Assembly (NCBI RefSeq): GCF_040327995.1
Contig: NZ_JBEPIJ010000005.1
Location: 147,146 to 211,145 of the forward strand
Length of the DNA stretch: 64,000 nt
Direction: 5' to 3'
Source: Solimonas thermocellulolyticum
Lineage (GTDB): Bacteria > Pseudomonadota > Gammaproteobacteria > Nevskiales > Nevskiaceae
The translations under genes were made by a program, and so were the position numbers. Numbering within the stretch: the first letter of the stretch is position 1; every line of letters starts with the position of its first letter. Below are positions 17,740 through 26,201 of this stretch, piece by piece. Under the pieces are notes generated by a model that did not search any database, was not told the origin of the DNA, and was given only the letters and a program-made list of their open reading frames with translations.

Positions 17740-19646
17740 GCGGCGATCCGGTCCAGCAAGGCGAGGAAGCGGGCCACTTCCAGCGGCTTGGTCAGATAGT
17801 CGTTGGCACCTGCAGCGCGCAGGCGCTCGATGGTCTCCGGCAGGGCGTCGGCGCTGACGACGACGACTGGCGTTTCCCGGAATGCCGGGTCGGCGCGCAG
17901 TTCGGCCAGTACCGATTCGCCGCTGCGTCCGGACAGGTTGAGGTCGAGCAGGATCAGTGCGGGCGGCTCGGCACGCGCCTCACGCAGCCCGGCCTCGCCG
18001 TCGCGGGCGGCGACCATGCGCCACTGCGGTCGGCGCGCGATCAGCGCCTGCATCAGGGCCAGGTTGGAAGCGTTGTCCTCGATCACCAGCACTGGCCGCA
18101 TGTCGTTGGGCTGCGAGGTATTCGTAGCGGGGGCGGCGGACGTCGCTGCGGGAGGCGCGTCGGCGGCGCGCCGGGCGCGAGCCAGCCGCAGCGAGAACAC
18201 GCTGCCGACACCGGGCGTGCTCTGCACTTCAATGTCACCACCCATGCACCGCATGAGTTGCCGCGACACCGCCAGGCCCAGCCCGGTGCCCTCCACGCCG
18301 GCGTGTTCGGCGTCGAGGCGCTCGAAGGGCGCAAACAGCCGGGGCAGCAGTTCCGGCCGAATGCCGATGCCGGTGTCGCGGATGCTGATCCAGACCTGAT
18401 CGGATTCCAGCCGCACGCCGAGGAACACCTCGCCCCCCGGCCGGTTATATTTGATGGCGTTGGACAGCAGGTTGATCAGCACCTGGCGCAGGCGCTGGCG
18501 GTCGGCCAGCGCGGCCACGTCCGCGAACGGCGGGACCAGATGCAGGACGATGCCCTGACGCTGTGCGAACGGCGTGACCAGATCCGTGGCTTCCTGCGCC
18601 AGTTCGTGCAGACTCTGGGGGGCCAGGCTCAGCTTGAGATCGCCGGACTCGATGCGGGCGATGTCGAGCACCTCGTCGATCAGCGTCAGCAGATGTCGTC
18701 CCGCCACCAGAATATGTTCCAGCTGCGGTGAATGAGGGCTGCCGCGCAAGTCGGTCTCCAGCAGTTGCGCGAAGCCAAGAATGGCGTTGAGCGGTGTGCG
18801 CAGCTCGTGGCTGGTGCGGGACAGGAACTGGGTCTTGGCCAGGCTGGCGGCCCGGGCCTCGTCCGCGCGCCGGGCCAGCAGGACGCTGGCGTTCTGCAGG
18901 CGCTCTGCGAGCAGGCCCAGTTCGTCGCGGCCATTGGGCAGGGTTTCCAGCGCCTCGCCGCGCGACAGGCGTTCGGCGTTGACCACCAGCAGCTTCACGC
19001 GCTGGACGACGCCGCTGAACAGTAGCAGGAAGGCCCCCAGTCCGCTCGCCAGCACCAGCGCGCTGGTGACGAAGTCCACCCAGAGATTGCGCAGGAAGGC
19101 CCGTCGCGCCGCGGCGGAATACTCGCGCACCAGCTCGGTCTCGCGCGCATAGGTGATCTGGATCTCGGTGCGCAGCTCGTCGAGCACGCCCTTGCTGCCG
19201 ATGAGATGGGCCTGCAGGTCGGCCGGTGGCAGGCTGCGGCCCTCAATGCGCAGTTCTTCCAGGCTCTCCTGCTTGCGCTGCCAGAGTTCATCGATGTGCC
19301 GGAGTGAGGCCATCACCACCGGATCGCGGACGTGGCGGCGCAGCGAGTCCAGCGTGGCGGGCAAGGCCTGCTGCGCGTGGCGGTAGGGATTCAGGAAATC
19401 GTCGCGTCCCGTCAGCAGATAGCCGCGTACCGCCATGGCGGCCTCGGCGATCAGGCTGTGCAGCGTCTGGATGTCAGCCTGGATGGCCAGCGCGCGCCGC
19501 ACCTCGGCGTCGGCGGCATTGATGTGCTGCTGCATGCGGTAGCTGAACACCAGGGCGAGCAGCAGCAAGGCCAGCGGAACGGAGACCGCCGCTGCGCTCT
19601 TGGCTGCGAGCGGCCAGTCCTGCCAACGCCGGATCGAGAATCTCAT
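17736..19646 (-). CDS. Hybrid sensor histidine kinase with CHASE3-like input
   Basis: A 636-residue membrane kinase. TM1 is near residues 15-40, a CHASE3-like periplasmic helix bundle (SLIAEAAMAVRGYLLTGRDD) follows, and TM2 is near 190-215. After a HAMP-like linker comes the H-box SHELRTPLNAILGF with its histidine near 278. The ATPase domain has the N box INLLSNAIKYN, IRDTGIGI and GTGLGLAVS. A C-terminal receiver has ILLDLNLSG with the phospho-Asp and YLTKPLE with the lysine. The signal is unknown. The start ATG (19646) overlaps the luxR stop by 4 nt; a GTG at 19661 is possible. Residues of this gene are echoed in the debris at 54776-55074. Confidence 0.93.
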   Translation of the reverse strand: MRFSIRRWQDWPLAAKSAAAVSVPLALLLLALVFSYRMQQHINAADAEVRRALAIQADIQTLHSLIAEAAMAVRGYLLTGRDDFLNPYRHAQQALPATLDSLRRHVRDPVVMASLRHIDELWQRKQESLEELRIEGRSLPPADLQAHLIGSKGVLDELRTEIQITYARETELVREYSAAARRAFLRNLWVDFVTSALVLASGLGAFLLLFSGVVQRVKLLVVNAERLSRGEALETLPNGRDELGLLAERLQNASVLLARRADEARAASLAKTQFLSRTSHELRTPLNAILGFAQLLETDLRGSPHSPQLEHILVAGRHLLTLIDEVLDIARIESGDLKLSLAPQSLHELAQEATDLVTPFAQRQGIVLHLVPPFADVAALADRQRLRQVLINLLSNAIKYNRPGGEVFLGVRLESDQVWISIRDTGIGIRPELLPRLFAPFERLDAEHAGVEGTGLGLAVSRQLMRCMGGDIEVQSTPGVGSVFSLRLARARRAADAPPAATSAAPATNTSQPNDMRPVLVIEDNASNLALMQALIARRPQWRMVAARDGEAGLREARAEPPALILLDLNLSGRSGESVLAELRADPAFRETPVVVVSADALPETIERLRAAGANDYLTKPLEVARFLALLDRIAA

Positions 19647-20431
19647 GCCCGGAACCCCCACACGGTGGCGCGGACGGCCGCCTGCGTGCGATCGCTGACG
19701 CCCAGCTTGTGCAGGATGCGCTCGACGTGGATCTTGGCGGTGCCGGTGGCGATGCCGAGCTGCTGTGCGATCTCGGCATTGCTGAGGCCGCGCGGCAAGA
19801 GCGCCAGAACCTGCTGCTCGCGCGGCGAGAGCTGGGCCAGAGTGGCGCTGGCCTCACGCTTGCCGAGCCGCGGGCGCGGGCCGGCCGGATGCTGGATCGC
19901 CGTGGCGATCAGCGCCGCCAGCGCCTGAAGCGCGCGCAGGTCTTCAGCGGTGGGCGCCAGTCGCCGCCGCTCGCTCATCAGCGCCAGCACGCCGTGCGCC
20001 CTGCCGCCCTGGCGCAGCGGCAACAGCAACTCGAACGCCACCTCCGGACTGCGGCCCACGCGCAGGCGGCTCTCGATGTGCTCGCGCAAGCTCGGTTGCG
20101 CGGATGGGCGCAGAACCGCGGCGAGCACGCCGCCGACCGGGATACGCGCACCCACCGGCAGTACCTCACCGTGCGCAGCCAGCACGGTGAGCGCGCCGCC
20201 GTCCTGGCCCAGCACCAGGCCGCAGTCCGCGGTCAGGAAGCGCAGGCCCTGCGCCAGCGCCGCCGCCAGGGCGCTCTTGAGGCTGCTTTCCTCGGCGAAA
20301 GCCAAGGCCGTGGCCTCAAGCAAGCGCAGCCGTCCGGCATCGCCCTCGGCGTTACGAAAACGCTCGCGCAGGACGCGGGCGGAGGTGGCCGCCGAATCGA
20401 CGGACGGCTTGGGACGCGCCGAGGCGCTCAA
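19643..20431 (-). CDS. GAF domain LuxR-family transcriptional regulator
   Basis: A 262-residue regulator. A GAF domain (LRLLEATALAFAEESSLKSAL onward) covers about residues 35-185, and a LuxR helix-turn-helix lies at the end: LSPREQQVLALLPRGLSNAE and GTAKIHVERILHKLGV. The best start is TTG at 20431, because it overlaps the dgkA stop as TTGA, just as the other genes of this operon overlap; a longer reading from 20503 would run 76 bp into dgkA. It likely controls this operon or the divergent envelope genes from 21048. Confidence 0.85.
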   Translation of the reverse strand: MSASARPKPSVDSAATSARVLRERFRNAEGDAGRLRLLEATALAFAEESSLKSALAAALAQGLRFLTADCGLVLGQDGGALTVLAAHGEVLPVGARIPVGGVLAAVLRPSAQPSLREHIESRLRVGRSPEVAFELLLPLRQGGRAHGVLALMSERRRLAPTAEDLRALQALAALIATAIQHPAGPRPRLGKREASATLAQLSPREQQVLALLPRGLSNAEIAQQLGIATGTAKIHVERILHKLGVSDRTQAAVRATVWGFRA

Positions 20432-20838
20432 GGCGAAGCCCCGGACAGGAGGGCGGCCAACCGCGGCCAGAGTCGGACCACCTCGACCGCAAGCACGATC
20501 CACCAGGCCAAGATCACCATGCCCGTCGCGGCCGCCGCGATGTCCTTGATGATTCCGATCTTGTCGTTATGACGGGCCTCGACGAAGTCGCACAGCGCCT
20601 CGATGGCGGTGTTGAACAGCTCCGCTGACACCACCAGGCCGGTGGCCAGCATGATCAGGGCCGCATCCACCCAGTCGCGCAACCCCAGCGCGACGATCAG
20701 CATCGCGGCCGACAGCACGACCTTGTACAGCACGCTGAAGTCGTGCAGCACGGCGTAACGCAGGCCCGAGAGAATCACCGCCAGTTTTCGGAGTGGACGG
20801 TAGCCGGGCTCGCCGGTGCCCAGAAACTTGTTCCTCAT
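20428..20838 (-). CDS. dgkA: Diacylglycerol kinase DgkA
   Basis: A 136-residue integral membrane kinase that phosphorylates diacylglycerol to phosphatidic acid, recycling lipid left over from membrane-derived oligosaccharide synthesis. The catalytic signature SAELFNTAIEALCDFVE and the following HNDKIGIIKDIAAAATG, with the active-site Glu, Asn and Asp residues, are intact; three TM helices are visible. ATG at 20838 is chosen as the family-like start (MRNKFLGTGEPGY); the open frame extends further upstream into the regulatory palindrome. It heads the operon dgkA-luxR-kinase-regulator. Confidence 0.93.
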   Translation of the reverse strand: MRNKFLGTGEPGYRPLRKLAVILSGLRYAVLHDFSVLYKVVLSAAMLIVALGLRDWVDAALIMLATGLVVSAELFNTAIEALCDFVEARHNDKIGIIKDIAAAATGMVILAWWIVLAVEVVRLWPRLAALLSGASP

Positions 20839-20935
20839 GCCGCGCGCTCTGGCAGAAAGCCGGCTCGGCCGGCCGAGCGTTGCGCAGGCCCGCTTGCGCG
20901 CCAGAGCACGCGATTCATCGTTCCCATGCGCCGAT

Positions 20936-20955
20936 GATATGGCAAATGGCATATC
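20936..20955. promoter_or_regulatory. 20-bp palindrome in the dgkA / envelope-gene divergent region
   Basis: GATATGGCAAATGGCATATC is symmetric at 16 of 20 positions (GATATGnCA-TGnCATATC arms). It sits between the divergent dgkA operon and the secreted-protein gene at 21048, where a dimeric regulator such as the LuxR-type protein of the operon could bind. Inference from symmetry and position only. Confidence 0.5.
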
Positions 20956-21047
20956 ACGTGCTATGCCAGATCGCCGATGGACCGAGAGGGCCGTCCGGGA
21001 ACACTGCCGCTGTCCACTAACGGACTTCGACTTTCCGGAGACCTCTC

Positions 21048-21653
21048 ATGATGCAGACTCTCACCCGCCGTAATCTGGTTCTCGGCCTCGCCCTTGCCGG
21101 TGGCCTCGGCCTTTCCGGCGCCGCGCTGGCGCAGTCCACCGTGGCCAAGCACACGGGCAGCCCCGCGCCCGTGGTGACCAGCAACATCACCGAAGCCGAG
21201 GTGCTCGCCGCCCAGCGCGCCTGGGGCGAAGCCCTGGTGCAAATCTCGAAGGACTTCGAGACCGGCGGCATCGCCAAGGCCAAGGCCACCGCGAACGCCG
21301 TGCTCGACGCGGCCTACGGCTACCAGTTCGGCCCGGTGCTGTTCAAGCCGACCCTGACCACGGCGCCGCAGACCTTCCGCACCACCAAGGAAGGCGCGCT
21401 GGCCTACTTCGTCGGTGACAACAAGAGCTATCCCGCCGATACCGGCTTTGCCCTCAAGGGCTGGCGCTCGGTGGAGATCCGCAACGTTGCCATCCAGCTG
21501 CACGGCGACACCGCGCTGTCGATGGGCAACGTCAGCATCACCGACAAGAGCGGCAAGGTCACGACGGTGGACAAGACCTGGGGCTATGTGCGTGACGACA
21601 AGGGCGCCCTGCGCATCGTCCTGCACCACTCCTCGCTGCCGGTCACCAAGTAA
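21048..21653 (+). CDS. Secreted NTF2/SnoaL-like protein
   Basis: A 201-residue exported protein. The signal peptide starts with RRNLVLGLALAGGLGLSGA, whose twin arginine makes Tat export possible, and cleavage is likely after GAALA. The mature part (EAEVLAAQRAWGEALVQI, TKEGALAYFVGDNKSYPADT, LHGDTALSMGN, LRIVLHHSSLP) fits the NTF2-like/CaMKII-association fold. I recall relatives carrying the misleading name phosphoribosyl-AMP cyclohydrolase; the HisI zinc motifs are absent here. The function is unknown, possibly small-molecule binding in the periplasm. A GGAG lies before the ATG. It is the first gene of the plus-strand envelope set. Confidence 0.75.
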   Translation: MMQTLTRRNLVLGLALAGGLGLSGAALAQSTVAKHTGSPAPVVTSNITEAEVLAAQRAWGEALVQISKDFETGGIAKAKATANAVLDAAYGYQFGPVLFKPTLTTAPQTFRTTKEGALAYFVGDNKSYPADTGFALKGWRSVEIRNVAIQLHGDTALSMGNVSITDKSGKVTTVDKTWGYVRDDKGALRIVLHHSSLPVTK

Positions 21654-21682
21654 GGCCCGAACCCAACCATCCCCAGCAATCG

Positions 21683-21720
21683 CCCGGCGCGGCGCTGCAC
21701 TCGCAGCGCCGCGAGCCGGG
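21683..21720 (+). terminator. Strong intergenic hairpin before ompW
   Basis: A perfect 10-bp stem GCGGCGCTGC / GCAGCGCCGC with loop ACTC is extended by CCCGGC / GCCGGG across a 2-nt bulge. No T-run follows, so it is more likely an mRNA stabiliser or attenuator between the two genes than a classical terminator. Confidence 0.5.
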
Positions 21721-21738
21721 AACTACCGGAAACTGATC

Positions 21739-22401
21739 ATGAACACTCGCATCACCACGCCGAAAACCTGCGCGCCCGCGCTCCGAACGCGCCATACCCC
21801 GCTCGCGCTGTCCATCGCCGTCCTCGGCGCCGCCGCCACCCTGCAGACCCCGATGGCGCAAGCCGCCGGCGACAGCCCCTGGCTGGTGCGCGGCGGTCTG
21901 AGTCAGATCGAGCCCAAATCCGACAACGGCCAGCTCAGTGCCGGCAACATCGCAGTGGACAGCCAGTTCGGCCCCAGCCTCAACGTCGCCTATTACTTCA
22001 GCCCGAACTGGGCGGTGGACGTGCTCGGCGCGCTGCCTTTCAAGCACGACTTCTCGATCAACGGCGCCGAGGCCGGCAGCACCAAGCATCTGCCACCGAC
22101 GGTCACGCTGCAGTACCACTTCCTGCCGCAGGCAAAGGTTCAGCCCTTCGTCGGCCTTGGCCTCAACTACACCTTCTTCATGGAAGAGCGCCTCAGCAGC
22201 GGCAACAAGCTGGAGATGGACGACTCCTTCGGTCTGGCTGCGCAGCTCGGCGTGGACGTGCCGCTCAACCCGCAGTGGCGCGTGGGTCTCGATGCCCGCT
22301 TCATCGACATCGATTCCGACGCGACGGTGGATGGGCAGAGCATCGGCACGGTCAACATCGATCCGATCGTCTATAGCCTGAACCTCGGCTATCGCTTCTA
22401 A
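21739..22401 (+). CDS. ompW: OmpW-family outer membrane protein
   Basis: A 220-residue eight-stranded beta-barrel. A signal peptide ends near PMAQA, and the mature start GDSPWLVRGGLSQIEPKSD is typical of OmpW. Diagnostic strands include YYFSPNWAVDVLGALPFKHD, TLQYHF, PFVGLGLNYTFF and a terminal aromatic residue (LGYRF) for the Bam machinery. OmpW proteins form narrow hydrophobic channels and are commonly regulated by osmolarity and oxidative or oxygen stress. Confidence 0.93.
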   Translation: MNTRITTPKTCAPALRTRHTPLALSIAVLGAAATLQTPMAQAAGDSPWLVRGGLSQIEPKSDNGQLSAGNIAVDSQFGPSLNVAYYFSPNWAVDVLGALPFKHDFSINGAEAGSTKHLPPTVTLQYHFLPQAKVQPFVGLGLNYTFFMEERLSSGNKLEMDDSFGLAAQLGVDVPLNPQWRVGLDARFIDIDSDATVDGQSIGTVNIDPIVYSLNLGYRF

Positions 22402-22429
22402 GCCACGCCCGTTTGAAGGAGTCACTACG

Positions 22430-22909
22430 ATGATCTCGAGACTATCGACAGCCGCCGTTCTGGCGCTTGGCCTGGGCCTGGTCCTGCCGGCCGTCCAGGC
22501 GGCGGATGACGGAACGCGCATCTTCAAGACGCCAGTGGGGGCCGCAGAGGCGTCGAAATCGAAGAAGTTCGTCATCAACCCCGAACTCGGCCGCGCATGG
22601 GTGGAAGTGGATTTTCACTACGCGGTGAGCGAGACCTCGGACCACCACCGCGTAGCCGTGCCAGGACTCCGCTACGACCGCGAGCGTTCCGAAGTGGTGT
22701 TCGACGCCGACGGCAGGCGCGTGGTCTGCGCCACCGTGCAGGATCGCGGCCGCTGGGTATTCCGGCATCACCACATCAAGCCCACCGGCAACTGTGAGCT
22801 GATGCATCGCTACATCAAGGTGCCGATGGATGACGGCTTCTATATCAGCCATATCGAGCATTTCGAGCTGCACTTCAAGCCTTCGCTCGACCACGCGAGC
22901 GCGAGCTGA
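22430..22909 (+). CDS. Secreted protein of unknown function
   Basis: A 159-residue protein with a clear Sec signal peptide (STAAVLALGLGLVLPAVQAA) and a strong ribosome site (AAGGAG) 9 nt before the ATG. The mature part is His-rich (VSETSDHHRV, WVFRHHHIKPTGNC) and has two cysteines that could form a disulfide. I do not recognise a family. Position suggests co-expression with ompW. An intrinsic terminator follows at once. Confidence 0.65.
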   Translation: MISRLSTAAVLALGLGLVLPAVQAADDGTRIFKTPVGAAEASKSKKFVINPELGRAWVEVDFHYAVSETSDHHRVAVPGLRYDRERSEVVFDADGRRVVCATVQDRGRWVFRHHHIKPTGNCELMHRYIKVPMDDGFYISHIEHFELHFKPSLDHASAS

Positions 22910-22929
22910 TGGTCCGCGCGATCGCGCAG

Positions 22930-22956
22930 GCGGCGGCCGTCTGGGCCGCCGCTTTT
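22930..22956 (+). terminator. Intrinsic terminator
   Basis: A perfect 9-bp GC stem GCGGCGGCC / GGCCGCCGC with loop GTCTG is followed directly by TTTT. It ends the transcript of the 21048-22909 envelope genes. Confidence 0.8.
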
Positions 22957-23123
22957 CGCGGGCCGATTCAGGCCGGCGTCGAGGACATCCGGACCGGCCG
23001 GGCTTCCTGGCCGGTCAAGGTACCGGTCTCGGAACCCTTGAGCCTGCCTGCCGATACCCAGGTGCGCCGCAGCGACCGGCGGGAGGACGTCCGCAGCTTT
23101 ACTTACGCGGGAAGGGCATGACT

Positions 23124-23453
23124 ATGCAAATCGAAACCCGATCGAAGGGATTCCCGCTGACAGAGGGACTGCGTCAGCACATCAGGCAACGCCTGCGCTT
23201 CGCCTTCAACCGTATCGCCGCGCGGGTCAAGCGGGTCGTCGTCCACCTGTCCGACGTGAACGGCCCACGCGGCGGCCCCGACAAGCGCTGCCAGCTCCGC
23301 GTGCAGCTTGAGCGGCAGCCCGAAGTGGTCATCGAGGATACCCGCGACGATCTGTATGCGGCCGTCGATCAGGCCAGCGAGCGGGCCGCTCAGTCCGTGA
23401 CGCGGCGGCTGGCGAAGCAGCGCCGTTACCGCCGCGAGGGCGCGTCGGGATGA
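23124..23453 (+). CDS. Short HPF/RaiA-family ribosome-associated protein
   Basis: A 109-residue protein of the sigma-54-modulation/S30AE family: MQIETRSKGFPLTEGLRQHI, then RVVVHLSDVNGPRGGPDKRC and DDLYAAVDQASERAAQSV. Family members bind the decoding centre of idle 70S ribosomes and either inactivate or dimerise them. The length matches short HPF, with a basic RRLAKQRRYRRE tail. ATG at 23124 has AAGGG at good spacing; ATG at 23118 is too close to it. The stop overlaps htpX by 4 nt, an unusual pairing of ribosome hibernation with membrane proteolysis. Confidence 0.85.
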   Translation: MQIETRSKGFPLTEGLRQHIRQRLRFAFNRIAARVKRVVVHLSDVNGPRGGPDKRCQLRVQLERQPEVVIEDTRDDLYAAVDQASERAAQSVTRRLAKQRRYRREGASG

Positions 23454-24358
23454 AACGCACCCTGCTGTTTCTCGGCACCAACCTGGCCATCGTGCTGGTG
23501 CTGTCCATCGCACTCAATGCGCTGGGCGTGCCTGGACATCTCACGGCAAGCGGCCTGAATCTGGAGTCGCTGCTGATCTTCGCCGCCGTGATCGGCATGG
23601 GTGGCTCCCTGTTGTCGCTGGCGCTGTCGAAATGGATGGCCAAGCGCGCGGTGGGCGCCGTCGTCATCACCCATCCGCAGACCCGCAGCGAGCGGTGGTT
23701 GGTGCAGACCGTGCAGCGCCAGGCGCGCGCTGCCGGGATCGATGCACCGGAGGTCGCGGTCTATGACTCGCCACAGGTCAACGCCTTCGCCACCGGCATG
23801 AACCGCAACCAGGCACTGGTGGCGGTCTCGACGGGACTGTTGCAGCAGATGACCGCCGAGGAGGCCGAGGCGGTTCTGGGCCACGAAGTCGCGCACGTCG
23901 CCAACGGCGACATGGTGACGCTGGCCCTGATCCAGGGCGTGATCAACACCTTCGTGATCGTGCTGGCGCGCGTGGTCGGGCAATTTGTGGATCGGGTGAT
24001 CTTCCGAACCGAGAGCGGTCAGGGTCCGGCGTTCTGGCTGACGATGATTGCCGCCGAGCTGGTGCTGGGCGCGCTCGCCTCGCTGATCGTGCTATGGTTC
24101 TCGCGCCAACGGGAGTTCCGCGCCGATAGGGGAGGTGCCGAACTCGCCGGCCGGCAGAACATGATTGCGGCGTTGCGGCGCCTGGCCGCCGTCTCCCAGC
24201 AGCCCCTTCCCAGGGGTCTGGCGGCATTCGGCATTGCCGGCGGAGCCGGTGCCGGCATCCGACGGCTGTTCATGAGCCATCCGCCGCTGGAAGAGCGGAT
24301 TGCAGCGCTTCAGGTAACGGGACCGATGCCCGAGCTTTGCCGGGAGAACAGAGAGTGA
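23450..24358 (+). CDS. htpX: HtpX-family membrane zinc metalloprotease
   Basis: A 302-residue M48B protease. Two N-terminal TM helices are followed by the zinc motif GHEVAHVANGD (His145, Glu146, His149), then two more TM helices and the third-ligand region REFRADRGGAELAG. The C-terminal MSHPPLEERIAAL is conserved. HtpX degrades damaged inner-membrane proteins with FtsH and is stress-induced. Here it is translationally coupled to a hibernation factor. Its stop overlaps the ATG of a TerC remnant (TGATG). Confidence 0.93.
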   Translation: MKRTLLFLGTNLAIVLVLSIALNALGVPGHLTASGLNLESLLIFAAVIGMGGSLLSLALSKWMAKRAVGAVVITHPQTRSERWLVQTVQRQARAAGIDAPEVAVYDSPQVNAFATGMNRNQALVAVSTGLLQQMTAEEAEAVLGHEVAHVANGDMVTLALIQGVINTFVIVLARVVGQFVDRVIFRTESGQGPAFWLTMIAAELVLGALASLIVLWFSRQREFRADRGGAELAGRQNMIAALRRLAAVSQQPLPRGLAAFGIAGGAGAGIRRLFMSHPPLEERIAALQVTGPMPELCRENRE

Positions 24359-24501
24359 TGACGATCGGCACCCCGCCGACGTGGATGCGGTTCGGACTGT
24401 TTGCGCGGGTGGCGCCGGCGCTCGACTTCTTCGCCCTCGGCCGCCAGCGCGCGCAAGGCTCCCCACTCAGCCGACAGCACCACACTGCCCTACGAGGATG
24501 A
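24358..24501 (+). pseudogene. TerC N-terminal remnant, copy 1
   Basis: A 47-codon frame reading MTIGTPPTWMRFGLFARVA, then PALDFFALGRQRAQGS. It matches the first helix of TerC/Alx membrane proteins, which in this window also appears at 25924 (MTTMGTPLMWSLFGLFVLV). The remaining family length of roughly 250-300 residues is missing. The fragment keeps an overlapping start with htpX, so it may still be translated as a short hydrophobic peptide. Confidence 0.65.
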
Positions 24502-24503
24502 CC

Positions 24504-25160
24504 ATGAGAATCTGCGCTGCAATCACACTTCTGAGCACTCTTGCATTGACTCCGCACACCGCCTCGGCGGCCGACGAAGCCGCCGAGTACTGGTTCAACC
24601 CGTCGGTGTCGCTGGATCTGGATGAAGACACAGGAGTGGAACTGGAAACGGCACAACGCTTCAGGCGTGAAGCGGACGGCCGTCCTGATACCTACTTTGC
24701 CCGCCTGTGGCTCAACCAGGCCCTTGCGAGCAATGTGACCCTCGGCGCTGCACTTGAGCGCCGGATCAATGATGGTGCCGCGCACGAGACGCGGCTGATT
24801 CAGCAGCTTTCGACCCGTCACGGCATCCTCCGCACGAGACTGCGTCTTGAACAGCGATTCGTCGAGAGCGCCGACAGCACCGGCCTTCGCCTGCGACCAC
24901 GCTTGGGATTGGCGCTGCCCGTCACTGAAGATCAGCGTCTCCAGTTCAAGACCGATGCCGAACTGTTTCTGACCCTTCGCAGCACCAGCGACGGCGGAGA
25001 CACGGGGATCACCGGCCTGCGGACACAGATCGGCTTCGGGTACGAGATCAACCCTCGGCTATCGGTGAGTGCGGCCTATCTGCGCCAGCAGGACATCAGA
25101 GACCGCCGCCCAGACACCGTCGGCCACGCGCCCGTCATCGGCGTCGAGTTTTCACTTTGA
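24504..25160 (+). CDS. DUF2490 outer-membrane beta-barrel protein
   Basis: A 218-residue protein with a signal peptide (ITLLSTLALTPHTASA) and alternating strands such as YWFNPSVSLDLDEDTGVELE, YFARLWLNQALA and RLEQRFVES, typical of DUF2490 barrels. It ends in an aromatic residue (VIGVEFSL). The family is probably an outer-membrane porin-like group without known substrate. ATG at 24504 has GAGG six bases upstream; ATG at 24498 would place it too close. Confidence 0.75.
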   Translation: MRICAAITLLSTLALTPHTASAADEAAEYWFNPSVSLDLDEDTGVELETAQRFRREADGRPDTYFARLWLNQALASNVTLGAALERRINDGAAHETRLIQQLSTRHGILRTRLRLEQRFVESADSTGLRLRPRLGLALPVTEDQRLQFKTDAELFLTLRSTSDGGDTGITGLRTQIGFGYEINPRLSVSAAYLRQQDIRDRRPDTVGHAPVIGVEFSL

Positions 25161-25260
25161 TGCCGATCATCATGAGCAAAGCCATCCGTGTTGAGAACGT
25201 CACCGTTCTGCCCCACGCCGTGTCCGCACAAACCGGCACTCCACGACCGGGACCCTGACC

Positions 25261-25896
25261 ATGTGGGATGGATTTCTACGCAACCTGTTCGAGGGCTTAC
25301 TACTCTCCGGCGACATGGCCTGGCTGTCGCCGCCACCCCTCACCCCTGCCACCGACCCGCAAGCCATCACCATCCGCTATCAGCAGGAACTTGGCGGACA
25401 GTTGAAGGCTGCGATGCAGGCCGGCGGGCCGGCGGCTGCTATCAGTATCTGCAAGGACCTGGCCCCCGCCATCGCAACGCGACTGTCGCAGGAGACCGGT
25501 TGGCAGGTGCGGCGTATCGGCACCCGTGCCCGCAATACGGCGCTTGGCGTGCCAGATGCCTGGGAGCAGGAGCGGCTTGCAGAGTTTGCGCTTCGATTGG
25601 CACAGGGTGAGGCTGTCGAGACACTGAGCCTTCGCGTCACGGTCGAGGCACCGCAGGGTCGCTTCGAGCGCTATCTGCGGGCTATCCCCACCCAGGCGAG
25701 CTGTCTGGCCTGTCACGGCGACCCTGCCGGCCAGCCCGAGACGCTGCGCGCGGCGCTCGCCAGCCACTACCCCGACGACACGGCCACCGGCTACCGGCTG
25801 GGCGAGCTGCGCGGGGCGTTCTCGCTGAGCCGGATCGCCTCCGACCGCGCGACGGTTCCCCGGCAGCCATCGGTTCCCGGCGCGGAACGTCCCTGA
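25261..25896 (+). CDS. DUF3365 (Tll0287-like) haem-binding sensor protein
   Basis: A 211-residue protein with the DUF3365 pattern: KAAMQAGGPAAAISICKDLAP, WQVRRIGTRARN, then a CLACH c-type haem motif at about residues 148-152 and a terminal GYRLGELRGAFS. Known relatives are periplasmic c-haem sensory domains. Oddly, no convincing signal peptide is seen (MWDGFLRNLFEGLLLSG is only mildly hydrophobic), so the N-terminus may have been replaced or export may be weak. If it stays in the cytoplasm, haem would not be attached. Confidence 0.7.
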   Translation: MWDGFLRNLFEGLLLSGDMAWLSPPPLTPATDPQAITIRYQQELGGQLKAAMQAGGPAAAISICKDLAPAIATRLSQETGWQVRRIGTRARNTALGVPDAWEQERLAEFALRLAQGEAVETLSLRVTVEAPQGRFERYLRAIPTQASCLACHGDPAGQPETLRAALASHYPDDTATGYRLGELRGAFSLSRIASDRATVPRQPSVPGAERP

Positions 25897-25923
25897 CTCC
25901 ACCATACAACTGGAATCCTGACG

Positions 25924-26108
25924 ATGACGACCATGGGCACTCCTTTGATGTGGTCCCTGTTCGGACTGTTCGTGCTGGTGGCTGGCGCTCGATTTCTTCG
26001 CGCTCAACCGTCAGGGCGCGCACAAGGCTTCGATGCGCGAAGCGGAGCTCTGGTCGATGGTCTGGGGTGCGGTGTCCTTTCTGTTCGTGGGCTGGACGTG
26101 GTCGCATC
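25924..26108 (+). pseudogene. TerC N-terminal remnant, copy 2, frameshifted
   Basis: The reading starts MTTMGTPLMWSLFGLFVLV in frame 1 and continues in frame 2 as LDFFALNRQGAHKASMREAE, then LWSMVWGAVSFLFVGWTWSHLG, so about 2 bases are missing near 25979. Family similarity ends near 26105. TerC/Alx proteins are multi-spanning membrane proteins linked to tellurite resistance and metal homeostasis. This copy keeps roughly the first 60 residues and is non-functional. Confidence 0.75.
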
Positions 26109-26201
26109 TGGGCTGCCGTCGCTCTACATCCCGCCACCTGGCAAGGGTGGGGGCGCCTACCCGTTCCTGCCCAAGAAGTCGGCGACGGAGGGGTCGGGGT
26201 C

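Noticed and set aside
22909..23121. 70-codon frame overlapping the preceding stop (TGATG)
   Set aside because: The intrinsic terminator at 22930-22956 lies inside it, and the product has no recognisable features.
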